From DATLNF01 sp046590575 (GTDB lineage Bacteria; Actinomycetota; Actinomycetes; BP-191), in contig JBKJUS010000096.1 in NCBI GenBank assembly GCA_046590575.1, positions 1 through 38,844 of the forward strand: 38,844 nucleotides of DNA, read 5' to 3'. Positions 1-9,516 of the stretch are shown piece after piece. Both the position numbers and the translations under genes were made by a program. Position 1 is the stretch's first letter, and each line of letters starts with the position of its first letter. The notes under the pieces were generated by a model, which did no database searches, was not told the origin of the DNA, and saw nothing but the letters and a program-made list of their open reading frames with translations.

Positions 1-1073
1 GCGATCGCCCCGCCGTTGACGTTGAGCCGGTCGAGGTCGATGCCCAGGTCCTGGTAGGACGGCACGACCTGGGCGGCGAAGGCCTCGTTGATCTCGACGA
101 GGTCGATGTCGCCGATGGACATCTTCGCGAGGGCGAGCGCCCTCCGGGTTGCCTCTACCGGGCCCAGGCCCATGATCTCCGGGCTCAGCCCCGACACTCC
201 GGTGGACACCACCCGGGCGAGCGGGGTGATGCCGAGTTCCTTCGCCTTCGTGTCGCTCATGATGATGACGGCGGCCGCCCCGTCGTTGAGCGGACAGCAG
301 TTGGCGGCGGTGACAGTGCCGTCCGGCCGGAAGACCGGCTTGAGCCCGGCGACTCCCTCGAGCGTCACGCCGGGCCGAGGGCCGTCGTCGGCGGAGACAG
401 TCGTGCCGTCAGGGGCCGTCACCGGCGTGATCTCGCGCTCGAAGAAGCCGTTGGCGATGGCCTTCTCGGTGAGGTTCTGCGAGCGCACGCCAAACTCATC
501 CTGTGCCTCCCGGCTGACGCCCTTGATCGACGCGACGTTCTCTGCCGTCTGACCCATGGCGATGTAGACGTCCGGCAGTGCTCCGTCGGCGCGTGGGTCC
601 GTCCACGGCCCGCCGCCCCCCTCGGCCGTCTGCGCGGTGCGGGTCTTGGCGTCGTCGTACCGCGGGTTTGTGGTGTCCGGCAGGCCGTCGCTGTTGCCCT
701 TGACGAACCGGCTGACCATCTCGACGCCGGCGGAGATGAAGACGTCGCCTTCTCCCGCCTTGATCGCATGCAGGGCCATCCGGGTGGTCTGCACGCTCGA
801 CGCGCAGTAGCGGGTGACGGTCGTGCCCGGTACGTCGTCGAGGCCGAGCAGCGTCGCGACCACCCGACCCATGTTGAAGCCTTGCTCGCCGCCCGGCAGG
901 CCGCAGCCCAGCATCAGGTCATCGACTGAGTGCGGGTCCAACGCGGGGACCTTGTCGAGCGCCGCCTGCACGATCGTGGCGACCAGGTCGTCCGGCCGGA
1001 AGTCCTTCAAGCTGCCCTTGAAGGCCCGCCCGATGGGCGAGCGGGCGGTGGCGACAATCACGGCCTCGGGCAT
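1..1073 (-). CDS. Acetyl-CoA acetyltransferase (thiolase), C-terminus beyond window
   Basis: Thiolase-family enzyme that condenses or cleaves acyl-CoA and acetyl-CoA. About 357 residues are visible and the frame runs off the left edge. The N-terminus reads MPEAVIVATARSPIGRAFKG, typical of the family. The nucleophilic cysteine is Cys90 in RYCASSVQTTR. The NEAFAAQ motif and the start of the NVNGGAIA loop are present. The GHPLGATG histidine and the second catalytic CxGxG cysteine would lie just outside the window. The ATG start is preceded by a good ribosome site (GAAGGAG, 5 nt upstream), and a TAGCGT box at 1124-1119 is a possible -10. By neighbourhood it corresponds to M. tuberculosis FadA3 (Rv1074c). 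Substrate chain length cannot be read from this fragment. Confidence 0.93.
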   Translation of the reverse strand, partial: MPEAVIVATARSPIGRAFKGSLKDFRPDDLVATIVQAALDKVPALDPHSVDDLMLGCGLPGGEQGFNMGRVVATLLGLDDVPGTTVTRYCASSVQTTRMALHAIKAGEGDVFISAGVEMVSRFVKGNSDGLPDTTNPRYDDAKTRTAQTAEGGGGPWTDPRADGALPDVYIAMGQTAENVASIKGVSREAQDEFGVRSQNLTEKAIANGFFEREITPVTAPDGTTVSADDGPRPGVTLEGVAGLKPVFRPDGTVTAANCCPLNDGAAAVIIMSDTKAKELGITPLARVVSTGVSGLSPEIMGLGPVEATRRALALAKMSIGDIDLVEINEAFAAQVVPSYQDLGIDLDRLNVNGGAI

Positions 1074-1252
1074 GGAGACTCCTTCAACGGCGCGACGGGC
1101 GCGGGTGAGTGTCCGACCACGCTAGCCCGCCCGGGCGTACGGCGAAACTTCGGGCCGGGGCGGCAGGGTCGGCCGGCTGCGCGCCGACTACCGCGATCGT
1201 CGTAGGTTGCCGGTCCGCCGCCTGACCTCTTGTTCGTGACGTTCCTGGCACA

Positions 1253-2353
1253 GTGACGGGCGTGGCGACCGCGCAGCGCAGGACACGTGCCCCGAAGACC
1301 GCCGACCGCTTCGACGAGCAGTTGCGCAAGGTCGTGCTTGCCGTCGTCACCGGTGTTCTCGCGCTGCTCGCGCTGCTGTGGGTCCTGGTGCGGCTGCGCA
1401 ACGTCCTGCTGCTCGTCGGGCTGAGCCTGTTCCTCGGGTTCGCGATCGAGCCCGCGGTGAACCGGTTGGCGCGACGGGACTGGTCGCGAGGCCGGGCGAC
1501 TCTCGCCGTCTTCGGTGTGCTCGCCGTCGTGCTCGGCCTGTTCGCCGCGCTGCTCGGGACGGTCGTCGTACGCCAGGTGGCCGATGTGATCGACGGCCTG
1601 CCGCGGTACGCGCGTGCCGCGACCGATTTTCTCGACGACCGCCTCGGCATCGACCTGAGCCAGTCCGACGTGGCCGGTTCGGTCGGCCAGGCCGGCCAGG
1701 TGGGCCGGGTGCTGACCCGCAACGCCTTCGGCTTCGGCGCCACTGTGCTGGCGCTGCTCTTCCAGCTGCTCACGGTGGCGACCCTGACGTTCTACTTCGC
1801 CAAGGACGGGCCGATGATGCGCCGCGCCGTGTGCTCGCTGCTGCCGGCGGGTCGCCAGCGGGAGGTGCTGCGGGCCTGGGACATCGCCATCGACCGGACC
1901 GCGAGCTACGTCGTCTATCGGGTGACGCTGGCGGTGCTCTCCGCCGTGGTGCACATTGTCGGCTTCTCGCTGCTGGACGTCCCGTCTGCAGTCGCCCTGG
2001 GACTGTGGGTCGGAGCGGTCTCGCAGTTCATCCCCGCCGTCGGCGTCTACCTCGCTGGTGTGCTGCCGGTGGTCGTCGCGCTCACCCAGAGCCCGCGCAC
2101 CTCGCTCTATGTCCTGATCCTCGTCGTGGTCTATCAGCAGATCGAGAATTACGTGATCTCGCCCCCGCTGTCATCGCGCACGATGAAGGTGCATCCGGCG
2201 GGGGGCTTCATCGCGGCGCTGTCCGGGCTTGCACTCTTCGGCCCGATCGGCGCTCTGCTGGCGCTGCCGATCGTGGCGACCACGCAGTCCTTCGCCTCGA
2301 CCTACGTCGTACGCCACCCGGTCGTCGAAGACGAGCTACTCGACGACGCCTGA
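1253..2353 (+). CDS. AI-2E family transporter (DUF20 permease)
   Basis: Integral membrane protein of 366 residues, the usual size for the AI-2E/PerM family. It has a basic N-terminal cytoplasmic stretch, paired hydrophobic segments at about 27-67 and 79-107, a polar region, and a C-terminal block of helices. The C-terminal signature includes VYQQIENYVISPPL and a LFGPIGALLALPI segment, both characteristic of the family. Members have been linked to AI-2 export or Na+/H+ exchange, so no substrate is assigned. The start is GTG 1253; a second in-frame GTG at 1262 is an alternative and neither has a strong ribosome site. It diverges from the thiolase gene and is followed by a large palindromic element. 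It interrupts the otherwise Mycobacterium-like gene order. Confidence 0.88.
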   Translation: MTGVATAQRRTRAPKTADRFDEQLRKVVLAVVTGVLALLALLWVLVRLRNVLLLVGLSLFLGFAIEPAVNRLARRDWSRGRATLAVFGVLAVVLGLFAALLGTVVVRQVADVIDGLPRYARAATDFLDDRLGIDLSQSDVAGSVGQAGQVGRVLTRNAFGFGATVLALLFQLLTVATLTFYFAKDGPMMRRAVCSLLPAGRQREVLRAWDIAIDRTASYVVYRVTLAVLSAVVHIVGFSLLDVPSAVALGLWVGAVSQFIPAVGVYLAGVLPVVVALTQSPRTSLYVLILVVVYQQIENYVISPPLSSRTMKVHPAGGFIAALSGLALFGPIGALLALPIVATTQSFASTYVVRHPVVEDELLDDA

Positions 2354-2383
2354 TCGTTCGCCACCCACATCCCAAAACCCGCG

Positions 2384-2480
2384 CGACTTCACCCACTGAA
2401 ACCACCTGAAATGCCGCTACTTTCGGCCAAAACGGTGGTTTTAGTGGGTGAAGTCGAGAGGGGGGGAGGGGTTGGGTGGG
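2384..2480. repeat. Palindromic intergenic element, copy 1, with G-rich flank
   Basis: Two 23-nt arms at 2384-2406 and 2434-2456 are complementary except for one position that would form a G-U pair. They enclose a 27-nt loop. The right arm continues into a G-run tract at 2460-2480 (runs of 7, 4, 3 and 3 G) that fits a G-quadruplex motif. A second copy with nearly identical arms, the same 27-nt loop length and the G/C-rich flank on the other side lies at 29181-29272 in opposite orientation. It sits between two convergent genes, so a bidirectional terminator role is possible, although no T-tract follows the stem. Confidence 0.85.
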
Positions 2481-2492
2481 TGGCCGGGGCCT

Positions 2493-3269
2493 TTACGAGG
2501 CTGGTACGCCGGCCGCCGCGCGGACCTGGGGCAGGAGCGCTTCGGCCCAGAGCCGGTAGCCCTCTGCCGAGGGGTGGAACTTGTCGGAGGACAGGTAGCG
2601 GTCCGGGTCGGCCCGGAACGCCGCACCGGTCAGCCCGCCGATGTCGACGCCGAGCCCGCCCTCGTCGGAGGCCGCGCCGCGCGCCGCGGCGCCGACCGCC
2701 CTGCCCCGCCACGCGGACACGGTCCGCAGCGGTTGAAGAAAGGCGGTTGCGGAGCCCATGTCGGCACAGCTGCCGAGCACGACGGCGGCACCGGCGGCCC
2801 GCAGCCGACGCACGGCGGCTGCCACGTCGGCGCGAACACGTGACCGACGGGTGAGGTGGGTGACGTCGTTGGGGCCGATGAGGATGACGGCGACGTCGGG
2901 TGTCTGCAGCAGTGCACGAGACACCTGGGGGTCCAGGTCTCCGGCGCGGGCACCTGAGACGCCCAGGCCGTCCAGCCGGACCGGCCGCCGCAACTCGGCA
3001 GAGAGGACGGCGGCGACCTGGGCGCCGACCGTGTCGGCAGTGTCCGTGACGCCGAGCCCGGCCGCGGTCGAGTCACCGAGGACCGCGAGTCGCAGGGCCG
3101 GTCCGCTTCCCACACCGATCACGGCAGAGACCTGCGGCGCGCTGTCGGCACTGACGTACTCCCGGCGACGGGCCAGCTCAGCCTCGACGCCGAGTACGCC
3201 GGCCCCGAGCACGCCGGTCGCGACGACCCCCGCGCCAGCGCGCAGGACGACCCGTTGGATACGCACCAT
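2493..3269 (-). CDS. Exported or membrane-anchored SGNH/GDSL hydrolase
   Basis: Esterase/lipase-type SGNH hydrolase of 258 residues. Block I is VLGDSTAAG with Ser67 as nucleophile. Block III is IGPND (Asn134). Block V is SSDKFHPS with Asp229 and His232 completing the triad. The hydrophobic N-terminus (about residues 8-30) is a signal peptide or membrane anchor, so the enzyme probably acts outside the membrane. It corresponds in position and strand to M. tuberculosis Rv1075c. The ATG at 3269 has a TAnnnT box (TACCGT) six bases upstream and no ribosome site, suggesting a leaderless mRNA. The natural substrate is unknown. Confidence 0.9.
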   Translation of the reverse strand: MVRIQRVVLRAGAGVVATGVLGAGVLGVEAELARRREYVSADSAPQVSAVIGVGSGPALRLAVLGDSTAAGLGVTDTADTVGAQVAAVLSAELRRPVRLDGLGVSGARAGDLDPQVSRALLQTPDVAVILIGPNDVTHLTRRSRVRADVAAAVRRLRAAGAAVVLGSCADMGSATAFLQPLRTVSAWRGRAVGAAARGAASDEGGLGVDIGGLTGAAFRADPDRYLSSDKFHPSAEGYRLWAEALLPQVRAAAGVPAS

Positions 3270-3275
3270 CCCCTC

Positions 3276-3303
3276 ACGGTAGTGCCCAGCGGGCCGCTAC
3301 GCT
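3276..3303. promoter_or_regulatory. Divergent leaderless -10 boxes, SGNH hydrolase / cbs
   Basis: On the minus strand TACCGT (3281-3276) lies 6 nt before the ATG at 3269. On the plus strand TACGCT (3298-3303) lies 7 nt before the ATG at 3311. Both fit TAnnnT placed so that transcription would begin at or next to the start codon. No Shine-Dalgarno sequence precedes either ATG. This is inferred from spacing only. Confidence 0.5.
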
Positions 3304-3310
3304 CGACGCC

Positions 3311-4680
<1,370 letters not shown>

Positions 4681-4684
<4 letters not shown>

Positions 4685-5841
4685 GCGAGAGCTGGGAGCC
4701 GGGCGACTACGGCTTCGAGACGCTCGCGATCCACGCCGGACAGGACCCCGACCCGACGACGGGTGCGGTAGTCACACCCATCTACGCGACGTCGACGTAC
4801 AAGCAGGATGGCGTCGGCGGGCTGCGCGGCGGCTATGAGTACTCCCGCTCGGGCAACCCCACCCGGACCGCGCTCGAGACCTGCCTTGCTGCGCTGGAGC
4901 AGGGCACCCGTGGGCTCGCGTTCGCCAGCGGTCTCGCTGCCGAGGACTGCGTGCTCCGCACGATGTGCGGGCCCGGCGATCACGTCGTGATCCCGGACGA
5001 CGCGTACGGCGGCACCTATCGGCTCTTCGCCCGGGTGGCGCTGCGTTGGGGGCTGTCGTTCACGCCCGTCTCGGTCGGCGACGCGTCGGCTGTCCGCGCT
5101 GCCATGCGGCCGGAGACCAAGTTGGTGTGGCTCGAGACGCCGACCAACCCGCTGCTCAGCATCGCGGACATCGCGGCGATCGCGTCACTCACGCATGAGG
5201 GAGGAGCGCGGCTGGTCGTCGACAACACGTTCGCCTCGGCGTACCTCCAACAGCCGTTGACTCTCGGGGCCGACGTCGTCGTGCACTCGACGACGAAGTA
5301 CATGGGCGGGCACTCCGACGTTGTGGGCGGCGGTCTGGTCGTCGCCGACCCGACGCTGGGAGAGGAGCTTGCCTACCACCAGAACGCCATGGGGGCTGTC
5401 GCCGGACCGTTCGACGCGTGGCTCGTGCTGCGCGGCATCAAGACCCTTGGCGTCCGCATGCGCCAGCACTGCGCCAATGCCCAGCGCGTCGTCGAGCTGC
5501 TGCAGAGCCATTCGGCTGTCGATCGAGTGTTCTACCCGGGGCTGCCGGAGCACCCCGGGCACGAGGTCGCGGCGAAGCAGATGAAGGACTTCGGCGGCAT
5601 GGTGAGCTTCACGCTGCACGGCGGCGAGGCCGCGGCACTCGACATGGTGTCGCGCACGACCGTCTTCACGCTCGGCGAGTCGCTCGGTGGTGTCGAGTCG
5701 CTGATCGAGCATCCCGGGCGGATGACCCACGCGTCGGTAGCCGGCTCGCCACTCGAGGTCGACGCCGCGCTGATCCGGCTCTCGGTCGGGATCGAGGACG
5801 TAGCCGACCTGCTCGCCGACCTCTCCCGGGCGCTCGGCTGA
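4681..5841 (+). CDS. metB: Cystathionine gamma-synthase / gamma-lyase family PLP enzyme
   Basis: Cys/Met-metabolism PLP enzyme of 386 residues, the standard length. It carries YSRSGNPTR (54-62), the cofactor-binding Asp181 in VDNTFAS and the PLP lysine Lys206 in HSTTKYMGGHSD. The C-terminus has the SLGGVESLIEHP signature. It either joins cysteine to an activated homoserine or cleaves cystathionine; sequence alone does not separate gamma-synthase from gamma-lyase. Overlap with cbs suggests homocysteine and cysteine interconversion in one operon, as with Rv1077 and Rv1079. Its stop codon overlaps the likely CTG start of the next gene. Confidence 0.93.
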
Positions 5842-7070
5842 GCCAGCCACTCCGGCGCGTCTCGCTCCGCACCGCGCGCCGAGCTGCGGTCACTGCACAA
5901 CTGCTCGCGGGACCCCGCCTGCCGCGCACCGCCGCGGGGATTCTCGACGTCGTACGCCGGCTCACCTGCCTGCAGATCGACCCGACGCGCGCCGTGGAGC
6001 GCACGGAGCGGCTGGTGCTGTGGAGCCGGATCGGGCGCTACGACGTCCGGCTGCTGCAGCGGCTGCAGGAGGTGGACCGGGCGCTGTTCGAGCACTGGGC
6101 GCATGAGGCGTCGTTGGTGCTGGCCGAGGACTGGGGCGTCCACCAGGTCTTGATGCGCACCTGGCCAGTCGGCGACGGCGTGATGGCGACTCGCGCGAGG
6201 ACCTGGCTGGCCGACAACGACGCCCGGCGACGGCGGGTGCTCGACCTGCTGGGCGAGCGCGGCCCGCTCCGAGTCAGCGCGCTCGATGACGACAGCGCGT
6301 CGGCGAAGGGCCCCGGAGGGTGGAACGAAGGACGCACCGTCGGCCAGCTGCTCGACCTGATGTCCGTGCGCGGCGAGGCGTTGGTGTCGGCCCGCGTCGG
6401 TGGCCAGCGGCTGTGGGACCTGGGGGAGCGGTGCCTGCCGCCGAACCTGATACGGGAAGAGATCAGTGAGCGTGAGTCGGTACGCCGGGCCGCGCTGCGC
6501 AGCGTCCGCGCGCTCGGTGTCTGTTCGTCGCGGGACATCGCTCAGTACTTCACCCGCGGCCGCTATCCGGGGCTGGGCGATGTGCTCGACGAGCTCGTGG
6601 GCTCAGGGGAGCTGACGCCGATCGAGGTCGAGGGGCTGCGGCTGGCCCGCTACGCCCATGCCGAGGCGGAGCCGATGCTCGACGTCCTGGATCGCGGGGA
6701 GTGGCAGCCGCGCACCACGCTGCTCTCACCCTTCGACAATCTGGTCGCCGACCGACGTCGTACGCAGGAGCTGTGGGATTTCCACTTCCGGCTGGAGATC
6801 TACACACCGAAGGACAAGCGCCGTTACGGCTATTTCGTCCTCCCCGTCCTGCACGGCGACGCCCTGGTGGGGCGGGTCGACGCTGCCGTCGACCGCGCGC
6901 GCGGTGTGCTGCGACTGGTGGCCGTCCACCTCGAGTCAGGGGTGCGTCCGACCAAGGCGCTCGGCGCCGCAGTCGGCCGGTCCGCGCGCGACCTGGCCAC
7001 GTTCGTCGGCGCGACCCGCGTCGAGGTCGGCACGTCGCCCGACGGGTGGCCTTCCTTGCTCAGCGGCTGA
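5838..7070 (+). CDS. HTH_42 winged-helix protein (YcaQ/AlkX DNA glycosylase-like)
   Basis: Protein of about 410 residues in the HTH_42 (DUF1006) superfamily, which includes the DNA interstrand-crosslink glycosylases AlkX/YcaQ and AZL. The conserved N-terminal block is present with a Q-I-D triad (Gln46-Asp48 from the proposed start) in CLQIDPTRAVERTERLVLWS, then SRIGRYD, HWAHEASLV, a winged-helix middle region and a C-terminal LSPFDNLVADRRR block. The start is unusual. All in-frame valines between 5418 and the family N-terminus are GTC, and no ATG, GTG or TTG fits. CTG at 5838 gives the expected N-terminus and overlaps the metB stop as CTGA. The longer GTG-5418 frame would run through metB and is unlikely. 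The DNA repair role is inferred from family. Confidence 0.8.
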   Translation: MSQPLRRVSLRTARRAAVTAQLLAGPRLPRTAAGILDVVRRLTCLQIDPTRAVERTERLVLWSRIGRYDVRLLQRLQEVDRALFEHWAHEASLVLAEDWGVHQVLMRTWPVGDGVMATRARTWLADNDARRRRVLDLLGERGPLRVSALDDDSASAKGPGGWNEGRTVGQLLDLMSVRGEALVSARVGGQRLWDLGERCLPPNLIREEISERESVRRAALRSVRALGVCSSRDIAQYFTRGRYPGLGDVLDELVGSGELTPIEVEGLRLARYAHAEAEPMLDVLDRGEWQPRTTLLSPFDNLVADRRRTQELWDFHFRLEIYTPKDKRRYGYFVLPVLHGDALVGRVDAAVDRARGVLRLVAVHLESGVRPTKALGAAVGRSARDLATFVGATRVEVGTSPDGWPSLLSG

Positions 7071-7102
7071 ACCGCCCGCCCGCCCGCGCAACTGGACTGG
7101 CT

Positions 7103-7136
7103 GCTGCGTCGGCGGACCACCGGGGTGCGGCGCAGC
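7103..7136 (+). terminator. Possible hairpin downstream of the HTH_42 gene
   Basis: GCTGCG at 7103-7108 pairs with CGCAGC at 7131-7136, and a small CACC/GGTG stem can form inside. It lies 33 nt after the stop codon. No T-run follows, so it is only a weak terminator candidate. A short palindrome (CGCAAC-g-GTTGCG) follows at 7146-7158. Confidence 0.3.
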
Positions 7137-7189
7137 CCCACCGACCGCAACGGTTGCGTGCGTGAGCGGGCGTGGGCGAGGTCGGGAGG

Positions 7190-7218
7190 TTGACAGCCAG
7201 ATAGTTCGGTTCCAAACT
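7190..7218 (+). promoter_or_regulatory. Promoter and overlapping operator of the MarR operon
   Basis: TTGACA at 7190-7195 is a consensus -35. CAAACT at 7213-7218 (17-nt spacer) is a weak -10, placing transcription start just before the ATG at 7227. The palindrome AGTTCGGTTCCAAACT (7203-7218; half-sites match 6 of 7 around a TT centre) covers the spacer and the -10. That is where an autorepressing MarR protein would bind. Assignment to the downstream MarR is inference. Confidence 0.55.
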
Positions 7219-7226
7219 TTCAGCCT

Positions 7227-7673
7227 ATGAAGGAAGTCGGCCTGGATGTCATGCCGCTCGGTCGGCTCGTCGTGGTCACCGGCCGGCTGCTCGGCCAGCA
7301 CTTCCAGACCCTGCTCGAGGCAGAGGACCTCAGCCCGGCCGGCTGGCAGGTGCTGATGCGCCTGCATCAGGAGGACGGGTTGACCCAGAGCGAGGTCGCG
7401 TCCCGCTGCTACGTCACGCCCGCGACAGTGACCGGCGTCGTGGACACCCTCGAGCGCGAGGGCATGGTGAGCCGGGAGCGCTCGACCGCCGACCGTCGCG
7501 TCGTCCGCCTCCATCTCACCGCAGCTGGACGCACGCGCTTCGAGCGGACCAAGACGCTGGTCACCGAGCAGATCGCCCCGCTCTTCGCGGGTCTCAGCGC
7601 TCGCGATGAGACCGTCGTACGACGGTTCCTGACCAGCACCATCACCCAACTCTCGACGGAGCCAAGCACATGA
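7227..7673 (+). CDS. MarR family transcriptional regulator
   Basis: Winged-helix regulator of 148 residues, normal for MarR. The N-terminal helix mediates dimerisation. The DNA-binding core contains the recognition region LTQSEVASRCYVTPATVTGVVDTL, and the wing follows as RERSTADRRVVRLHLTAAG, with the family Asp-Arg-Arg. It is the first gene of a four-gene operon whose members all overlap by ATGA. It probably represses the exporter behind it and is relieved by a ligand such as the exported compound or an aromatic. The palindrome at 7203-7218 is its likely site. The ATG is close to the predicted transcription start, with only a short leader. Confidence 0.92.
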   Translation: MKEVGLDVMPLGRLVVVTGRLLGQHFQTLLEAEDLSPAGWQVLMRLHQEDGLTQSEVASRCYVTPATVTGVVDTLEREGMVSRERSTADRRVVRLHLTAAGRTRFERTKTLVTEQIAPLFAGLSARDETVVRRFLTSTITQLSTEPST

Positions 7674-8659
7674 CCCTGCTTGAGCCACCTCCGGCGTTGA
7701 TGTCCAGGGGTATCGCGCCGATCCGCACCGTGTGCATCCGCAAGACGTTCGTCAGTGGCGGTCGCGAGGTGCACGCCGTCGCCGGCGTCGACCTCGAAGT
7801 GCATGACGGCGAGTTCTTCGGCCTGCTCGGCCCCAACGGCGCTGGCAAGTCGACGATGATCGGCATGCTGACCACCCGGGTGATTCCCACCGGCGGCAGC
7901 GCGTTCATCGCCGGCGTCGACGTCGTCGCCGAGCCGTCAGCGGCCAAGCGGCATATCGGCGTCGTACCGCAGACCAACACTCTCGACCGTCAGCTCAGTG
8001 TGCGGGAGAACCTCGAGTTCCACGGCCGGTACTTCGGAATGAATCGTCGCGACGCGGCTGCTCGTGCCGACGTACTGCTCGAGCAGTTTCGCCTCGCCGA
8101 CCGCGCGCAGTCATCGGTCTACGAGCTCTCCGGCGGCATGGCACAGCGACTCATGGTTGCGCGTGCGCTCGTGCACCGCCCGGCGATCCTCTTCCTCGAC
8201 GAGCCGACGTCGGGGATCGACCCGCAGAGCCGACTTGCGCTCTGGGAGGTGCTGCGCGAGCTGCACGCGGCCGGCCAAACCATCCTGCTGACCACGCACT
8301 ACATGGAGGAGGCCGACGCTCTCTGCCAACGGTTGGCGATCATCGACCACGGCGCGCTGCTCGCTCTCGGCACGCCGGCCGAGCTCAAGGCCGGCTTGCA
8401 GGCGGAGACGGTGTTGACGCTGCGCTTCGCCGGCGACTGCGGCACGCTGGCGCCACGGATCGAGAAGCTGCGCGCGGTCGACCACGTCGAGCGCGACGGC
8501 GACGCGTTGCGGGTGTATGCGAGCAACTCCGATGGACTGCTTGCCGACATCGTCACTCTCGCCACCAAGGCCGGTGTGCACGTCACCGACGCCTCGTCGC
8601 AGCCGCCCACCTTGGAAGCCGTCTTCCTCTCGTTGACCGGACAGGACCTCCGCGAATGA
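7670..8659 (+). CDS. ABC transporter ATP-binding protein (DrrA-like exporter)
   Basis: ATPase subunit of 329 residues resembling the daunorubicin-resistance DrrA group. Walker A is GPNGAGKST at 54-62, the signature is LSGGMAQRL from 153, and Walker B is ILFLDEPTSG around 173-182. The switch histidine is in LLTTHYMEEAD. The C-terminal extension (about 240-329) is typical for DrrA-type ATPases that pair with a separate ABC-2 permease. It overlaps the MarR stop and the permease start by ATGA. It likely energises efflux of a hydrophobic compound; the substrate is unknown. Confidence 0.93.
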   Translation: MTLLEPPPALMSRGIAPIRTVCIRKTFVSGGREVHAVAGVDLEVHDGEFFGLLGPNGAGKSTMIGMLTTRVIPTGGSAFIAGVDVVAEPSAAKRHIGVVPQTNTLDRQLSVRENLEFHGRYFGMNRRDAAARADVLLEQFRLADRAQSSVYELSGGMAQRLMVARALVHRPAILFLDEPTSGIDPQSRLALWEVLRELHAAGQTILLTTHYMEEADALCQRLAIIDHGALLALGTPAELKAGLQAETVLTLRFAGDCGTLAPRIEKLRAVDHVERDGDALRVYASNSDGLLADIVTLATKAGVHVTDASSQPPTLEAVFLSLTGQDLRE

Positions 8660-9516
8660 CCGTCCCTGCGCTCGACGTACGCCGGCCGACCGGACAGCGT
8701 GCCGACCGGGACCTGGCCCTGCATGCCTTCGGCGCGCTGCTGCTACGCGACCTGCGCGTGCTGCGACGCAACTTCAAGGGGTTCCTGCTGCGCACTGTGA
8801 TGCAGCCGCTGCTCTTCGTCTTCGTCTTCAACTACGTCTTCCCGAAAATCGGCCAGGGGATCGGCAGCGGTGGTGCGGAGCAGGCTGGTGGGTCGTTCGC
8901 GACCGTCCTCGTGCCTGGTCTGCTCGCGGTTGCGATGATCTTCCAGGGCATCCAGGCGGTAGCGCTGCCGCTCGTGCAGGAGTTCAGCTACACGTTGGAG
9001 ATCGAGGACCGGGTGCTCGCTCCGCTGCCGGTATGGGCGGTTGGGCTCGGCAAGATCACGGCCGGCGCCGTGCAGTCGATGGTCGCCGCGATCGTGGTCT
9101 TCCCGCTGGTGCGCTACATCCACGCGAGCGACCAGAAGGTCGACGTACACATCGACAACTGGTTCACCTTCCTCGCTGTCCTCGTGCTCGCCTCCTTCAT
9201 GGGTGCGTGCCTCGGCCTCGTCATCGGTACGTCGTTCGCGCCGCAGCAGGTGCCGCTGATCTTCAGCATCGTTGTGCTGCCGATCACGATGCTCGGCTGC
9301 ATCTACTACCCGTGGGCGGCGCTCGACCCGATCCCGTGGCTCAAGTACGGCGTGCTGCTCAACCCGCTCGTCTACATGAGCGAGGGGATGCGCTACGCCC
9401 TGACCCCCGATGTCCCGCACATGCCGGCGCTCGCGATCTTCGTGGTCATGGCACTGTTCACCGCAGGCATGGGCGGCCTCGCCCTGTCGAAGTTCAAGGA
9501 CCGGGTGGTCTCATGA
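8656..9516 (+). CDS. ABC-2 type permease (DrrB-like)
   Basis: Membrane subunit of 286 residues paired with the preceding ATPase. It has the ABC-2 layout: a cytoplasmic N-terminus ending in LLRDLRVLRRNFKGFLLRTV, a first hydrophobic segment (QPLLFVFVFNYVF), and about five more helices. The conserved PITMLGCIYYPWAALDPIPWLKYGVLLNPLVYMSEGMR region near the C-terminus is characteristic. It should form a homodimeric export channel in the cytoplasmic membrane. Both ends overlap neighbouring genes by ATGA, which implies tight co-translation with the ATPase and the oxidoreductase. Confidence 0.92.
   Translation: MTVPALDVRRPTGQRADRDLALHAFGALLLRDLRVLRRNFKGFLLRTVMQPLLFVFVFNYVFPKIGQGIGSGGAEQAGGSFATVLVPGLLAVAMIFQGIQAVALPLVQEFSYTLEIEDRVLAPLPVWAVGLGKITAGAVQSMVAAIVVFPLVRYIHASDQKVDVHIDNWFTFLAVLVLASFMGACLGLVIGTSFAPQQVPLIFSIVVLPITMLGCIYYPWAALDPIPWLKYGVLLNPLVYMSEGMRYALTPDVPHMPALAIFVVMALFTAGMGGLALSKFKDRVVS

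Noticed and set aside
2384..2456. Copy 1 of the palindrome as an ordinary intrinsic terminator
   Set aside because: No T-tract follows either arm, and the homologous second copy with equal loop length points to a repeat family; a terminator role remains possible.
5418..5837. GTG 5418 as start of the HTH_42 gene
   Set aside because: It would add 140 residues of shadow sequence within metB that no family member has.
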